Part shown: one piece after another, positions 61,030-64,000 of the stretch
How the letters are laid out: every line of letters begins with the position of its first letter
How positions within the stretch are numbered: position 1 is the stretch's first letter
From: an uncultured Eubacteriales bacterium
GTDB lineage: Bacteria > Bacillota > Clostridia > Oscillospirales > Acutalibacteraceae
Assembly (NCBI GenBank): GCA_934476085.1
Contig: CAKSNE010000005.1
Span: 1-64,000 of the forward strand
Length of the DNA: 64,000 nt
Direction of reading: 5' to 3'
Translations under genes and position numbers: made by a program
Notes under the pieces: model-generated
What the model saw: the letters and a program-made list of their open reading frames with translations, nothing else
What the model was told of the DNA's origin: nothing
Database searches by the model: none

Positions 61030-61058
61030 AATATACCAAAAATCGACCGTTTTGTCAA
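61030..61058 (-). promoter_or_regulatory. Promoter of the uraA leader
   Basis: Minus strand: TTGACA (61053-61058), 17-nt spacer, TATATT (61030-61035). Start near 61023, just before the leader-ORF ribosome-binding site. Confidence 0.85.
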
Positions 61059-61096
61059 TAGAAAATTCAAAATTTGTTCAAATTCATTAATTTGAG

Positions 61097-61125
61097 TTGA
61101 CTAACTTTATAAAAAGTATTATAAT
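61097..61125 (+). promoter_or_regulatory. Promoter of tRNA-Arg
   Basis: TTGACT (61097-61102), 17-nt spacer, TATAAT (61120-61125). Divergent from the uraA leader promoter. Confidence 0.85.
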
Positions 61126-61138
61126 ATTAAGGCATTTT

Positions 61139-61213
61139 GCCCCTATAGTTAAATGGATATAATAAGATCCTCCTAAGATTTAGTTATAGGTTCGATTCCT
61201 ATTGGGGGCGCCA
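61139..61213 (+). tRNA. tRNA-Arg(CCT)
   Basis: 75 nt with encoded CCA. Acceptor GCCCCTA/TGGGGGC, anticodon arm AGATC-CTCCTAA-GATTT (anticodon CCT, reads AGG), T-arm ATAGG-TTCGATT-CCTAT. Single tRNA with its own promoter and terminator. Confidence 0.93.
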
Positions 61214-61214
61214 G

Positions 61215-61262
61215 AAAACAGCCAAAAATCTTAAAATTGTTAAGATTTTTGGCTGTTTTTTT
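61215..61262 (+). terminator. Terminator of tRNA-Arg
   Basis: 20-bp perfect stem (61215-61234 with 61240-61259), 5-nt loop, T run. Starts 2 nt after the CCA. Confidence 0.92.
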
Positions 61263-61358
61263 ATTGTTTGAAAGATAAAATATTAGTACATGAGAGTTAA
61301 AAATATATTGTTATAAGTAATTAAATTAAGTTATTATTACAATTAAAATTTTAAAACA

Positions 61359-62636
61359 TTAAATATGATCGCTCTCTACCTTTTCTCCGATTTTTGACTT
61401 ATCTTTTGGAATTAAATTATCATCAAAATGAATCATAACATTATCTTTTTCAAGCTCATTTTGAAGCAAACGAATATCAATGTTGTTTATGTTTGATTTG
61501 CTTTTTATTGCGATACTTACTGCAGTTCCTGCGGCTTGACCGGTTATAATAGCAGGTGGAATAACTCTTAAAACATCCCAGCCATAACCACTTGCACTAG
61601 CACTTCTACCGGCAGTTATTAGATTATCAAAACCTTTATTAACAAGACATCTATAAGGAACTTCGTAAAGGTAATCTCTTCTGTCAAAGTCACATATAGC
61701 GCCAATGGAATCTTCAAAATGAAGAAAAGTATCTTTTTCTGAAAATATATGCTCACCCTTTACACAGCGAGTAGTTCGAAATTGTGCTTGTGACGGAGTA
61801 ATAACAATATCTCTTGAATTTCTGTCTTCATTTTTGATTTTATCAAATAATATTTGTTGGTTTTTTAAAATAAATTCAGTAACATCTTCAATAGATGTAC
61901 CTTTATATAAAGGTATATCATCCGGTTGATTGTTACCATATAAATCTATGCTTCCGCCATAGGCACGAACATAAAGATTTTTTATATTACCGGTTTCAGC
62001 AACTTTTTTACAACTATCTACATCTGCTTTGTATGTGCAATATGTAAAATAGTTTTTACCATCGATACATGGGACTCCTGCTTGGTGTAATATGTCTGCA
62101 TCTCCGGTAGTGTCAACAACATAATCAGCAGGGTAGAAGTATCTTCCGTCTTTTCCGGAAATAACAACACCTTTACAATGATTGTTTTCCATTATAGGTG
62201 CTAAAACATCAACATCTAAGAGTAATTTTACTTTTGAAGAAACAACTAATTCAGCTAACGCAAGAGAAAAAATATTAGATGAATACTTAGTGATATAACG
62301 CTGACCTTTACGATCTTTTGTTATATCACTATTTTCTTTCCATTCACTCGGAATTGTATCGTAGCCGTATTTTATAGAAAGGTCAAAGAATTCTTGACTC
62401 ATACCTTTGATGATTTTTGTACCTCTTCCATTGCAAGCCGGAACAAAATAATTAATTAAACCGTTTGTTGCAAGTCCGCCGAGATTAAGATTTTTTTCTA
62501 AAAGTAATACTTTTACTCCTTTTCTAGCAGCAGCCACTGCAGCGGCAATACCTGAAACCCCTGCACCGCAAACTATCATTTCATATTTTTCTTTTACAGG
62601 AATTTTTTCATTAAAATCAATAAAGTTAGTATTCAT
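61359..62636 (-). CDS. FAD-dependent oxidoreductase (FAD_oxidored type)
   Basis: 425 aa. N-terminal dinucleotide-binding GAGVSGIAAAVAAARKG and EKNLNLGGLATNG, VVDTTGDADIL in the middle, and a C-terminal GRSASASGYGWDVLRVIPPAIITGQAAG (in parts) typical of PF12831 flavoproteins. Substrate unknown. The start follows AGAGGCAG, ten codons into the open frame. Single gene between the CapA-like gene and tRNA-Arg. Confidence 0.86.
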   Translation of the reverse strand: MNTNFIDFNEKIPVKEKYEMIVCGAGVSGIAAAVAAARKGVKVLLLEKNLNLGGLATNGLINYFVPACNGRGTKIIKGMSQEFFDLSIKYGYDTIPSEWKENSDITKDRKGQRYITKYSSNIFSLALAELVVSSKVKLLLDVDVLAPIMENNHCKGVVISGKDGRYFYPADYVVDTTGDADILHQAGVPCIDGKNYFTYCTYKADVDSCKKVAETGNIKNLYVRAYGGSIDLYGNNQPDDIPLYKGTSIEDVTEFILKNQQILFDKIKNEDRNSRDIVITPSQAQFRTTRCVKGEHIFSEKDTFLHFEDSIGAICDFDRRDYLYEVPYRCLVNKGFDNLITAGRSASASGYGWDVLRVIPPAIITGQAAGTAVSIAIKSKSNINNIDIRLLQNELEKDNVMIHFDDNLIPKDKSKIGEKVESDHI

Positions 62637-62673
62637 AATTCTGCCTCTAAAATTTGATTTTTTCATTAAATTC

Positions 62674-62702
62674 AGTATAATACTTTTTTAATAGATTGTC
62701 TA
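62674..62702 (-). promoter_or_regulatory. Promoter of the FAD oxidoreductase gene
   Basis: Minus strand: TAGACA (62697-62702), 17-nt spacer, TATACT (62674-62679). Confidence 0.6.
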
Positions 62703-62710
62703 TTACTTTT

Positions 62711-62749
62711 TAATAAAAATAGCAGACTTTTTATAAGTCTGCTATTTTT
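62711..62749 (-). terminator. Terminator of the CapA-like gene
   Basis: 15-bp stem (62715-62729 with 62735-62749) and 5-nt loop; T run on the minus strand. Confidence 0.85.
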
Positions 62750-62754
62750 TGTGT

Positions 62755-64000
62755 TTATTTGTTTTTTCTTAAATCAATTTGTTTATATTCGCTTTTGATT
62801 TTTTTAACACCTTTATCTAGCAAACCTTTTGTTCTTTTTAAAGAAGCAGACATTTCACTTGTGCGATTGAGTGAAGAAAATTCAGTTTTATAGTTTTGAT
62901 CAAGCGGAATTATATAATATTTAGAACCGAATAAATTGCACCAAGTCGCTGTATAAGATACATCAGAACAAACAACGCTGCCATCAGCTTTTCTTGTAAA
63001 TGATAATTCAAATAAAACACCGTCTTCAAAATAAGGAGTACTATATGTGAATTTATCAAGTGTTTCTTTACGCTGATTGGAAAGTTGGTTTCCTGTTGAA
63101 TAAATAATAGGTGTTTGTTTTCCTGAAACAGTTGAACTAATCATATCAATAGGTTCTATACAATGTGTGTGTCCACCTACAATAGCATCAACACCCATAT
63201 CACAAAGTTTTTGAGCAATTTTCTTTTGATAATCATTAGCTGATAAAGAATATTCTTCGCCCCAGTGCATATAAGCAACTATTACATCAGCACCGTCTTT
63301 ATACATATTATCTATATTAGTTTGAAATTCTTTATAAAATGCATCTAATTTACTGTAGTTAAAAGAGTTAACTAACACAGCTGTATTTGAATTCATAGGA
63401 ATACCGTTGATATATTTTGTATTAGACAAAGCTTCAGTTTCATAAGTATAGTTAATCATACCTACCTTAATACCTTTGATATCCTTTACAATATAAGGCT
63501 TTTCATTTATATTTGCTCTGGTGCCAATGTGGTCAAGACCGGCATCTTTTACAACTTGTTGAGTTCTTAAAAATCCGCTTTCGCTTTGATCATAGCAGTG
63601 ATTATTTGCTGTTAAAACCATATCAACACCGTTGTTTTTAAGAGCATTAACAATGCTATCAGGAGCATTAAATAAAGGAAAGCCTGAATAACCGGCTTTT
63701 TTGCCTGCAAGCGGCTGCTCTAAATCAGCAACCATAAAATCATAACTTTCATATTTAGATTTCACTTTGCTGAAAATATTATTAAAATCGTATGTATCAT
63801 TTTTTGAATTATATACAGATCTAAAAATAGGACTATGAATTAGTATATCGCCAGTACTGCCGATCTTAATTGTAGTTTCTTTGAATTTTTTAGTAGTTTT
63901 TTGAGTAACATTGGTTTCAATTTTATTATTTGAGACAGGAGCAGTTTTGACAGAACTTTTATTTGATAAAGCTAAAACAATCGCTGAACATATAATAAAT
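62755..64000 (-). CDS. CapA-family metallophosphatase-like secreted protein (5' partial)
   Basis: The frame stays open to the window edge, so the gene is cut off; a GTG at 63765 is internal. About 415 residues are visible: a hydrophobic piece (IICSAIVLALS) resembling a signal/anchor, a Ser/Thr/Lys-rich linker, then the CapA fold: TGDILIH (near nt 63845-63860), DLEQPL, TANNHCYD, NYTYETE, MHWGEEYS and GGHTHCIEP. The family includes poly-gamma-glutamate capsule proteins but many members have other roles. No capB/capC neighbours are visible. Confidence 0.87.
   Translation of the reverse strand, partial: FIICSAIVLALSNKSSVKTAPVSNNKIETNVTQKTTKKFKETTIKIGSTGDILIHSPIFRSVYNSKNDTYDFNNIFSKVKSKYESYDFMVADLEQPLAGKKAGYSGFPLFNAPDSIVNALKNNGVDMVLTANNHCYDQSESGFLRTQQVVKDAGLDHIGTRANINEKPYIVKDIKGIKVGMINYTYETEALSNTKYINGIPMNSNTAVLVNSFNYSKLDAFYKEFQTNIDNMYKDGADVIVAYMHWGEEYSLSANDYQKKIAQKLCDMGVDAIVGGHTHCIEPIDMISSTVSGKQTPIIYSTGNQLSNQRKETLDKFTYSTPYFEDGVLFELSFTRKADGSVVCSDVSYTATWCNLFGSKYYIIPLDQNYKTEFSSLNRTSEMSASLKRTKGLLDKGVKKIKSEYKQIDLRKNK

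Noticed and set aside
60840..61030. PyrR-binding attenuator for uraA
   Set aside because: No UCCNGNGAGG-type loop or anti-antiterminator was seen; the leader instead carries an ORF and one terminator.
63765..63767. GTG at 63765 as start of the CapA-like gene
   Set aside because: The frame remains open upstream and encodes the TGDILIH motif and a hydrophobic anchor, so the gene runs off the window edge.
1..64000. CRISPR arrays, insertion sequences, prophage or integration sites
   Set aside because: No regularly spaced repeats, transposase, integrase or phage genes were seen, and the two tRNA genes have no adjoining duplicated 3' ends.

Overview
The window is AT-rich bacterial DNA from a low-GC, spore-forming anaerobe of the Clostridia, most likely an Oscillospiraceae/Ruminococcus-like gut bacterium. 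The pointers are dockerin modules (a GH5 endoglucanase and a four-repeat dockerin protein), SigK and YabP/YabQ, GTP-type PEP carboxykinase, an iron-type alcohol dehydrogenase, T-box control of alaS, and sigma-A promoters with near-constant 17-nt spacing. Genus assignment is inference. No insertion sequences, prophage, CRISPR array or rRNA genes were seen. Both edges cut through a gene: an ABC exporter on the left and a CapA-family protein on the right.

Layout. 1-4.8 kb: heterodimeric ABC exporter and a zinc-ribbon membrane protein. 4.8-6.1 kb: ireB and aroK on the minus strand, then acpP. 6.1-10.1 kb: an apparent six-gene operon of a dockerin protein, a small lipoprotein, an HPr-kinase-like protein, a PqqD-like protein, a SipW-like S26 peptidase and an ABC exporter. 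It looks like a peptide-maturation cassette with no recognisable precursor or cyclase. A tRNA-Leu follows. 10.6-15.7 kb: Gld-like ABC-2 transporter with GldG-like and DUF4340 proteins. 15.8-21.8 kb: ymfF-ymfH-lgt-folD-ACT-PFL. 21.8-23.7 kb: rpsB-tsf behind a structured leader. 23.7-27.4 kb, minus strand: GH5-dockerin enzyme, alcohol dehydrogenase, sigK. 27.5-31.3 kb: NTP_transf_5 protein, CPBP protease, tadA, ychF. 31.3-33.8 kb: CpsC/CpsD/CpsB-like tyrosine-phosphorylation module and a YlmC-like protein. 33.8-48.4 kb, minus strand: RluA-type synthase, hpf, fumarase alpha, yabP-yabQ-divIC-S1 protein, pckG, polA-ywlE-rimI-tsaD, secD-secF, aspartate aminotransferase. 48.5-58.6 kb: Ala T-box followed by a ten-gene run (alaS-hinT-PRT-ysxC-lysA-obgE-mrnC-yitT-rsmF-unknown). 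58.6-64 kb: upp and uraA behind a leader-peptide attenuator, tRNA-Arg, FAD oxidoreductase, CapA-like protein.

Most of the window is core housekeeping: translation, secretion, lipoprotein maturation, ribosome and tRNA maturation, sporulation. Two places stand out. One is the uraA leader: a consensus promoter, a 27-codon ORF with a good ribosome-binding site, and a terminator hairpin starting 7 nt after its stop codon. This is the geometry of enterobacterial UTP-sensing pyr attenuation, and no PyrR-type binding loop was seen. The other is the PqqD/HPr-kinase/S26/ABC cassette co-directional with a dockerin protein; an NTP_transf_5 gene, a family also met in kinase-type lasso-peptide clusters, lies 17 kb away. 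Start codons were moved from the longest reading frame wherever a Shine-Dalgarno sequence pointed to a later one. All family calls come from reading motifs by eye, without database searches.
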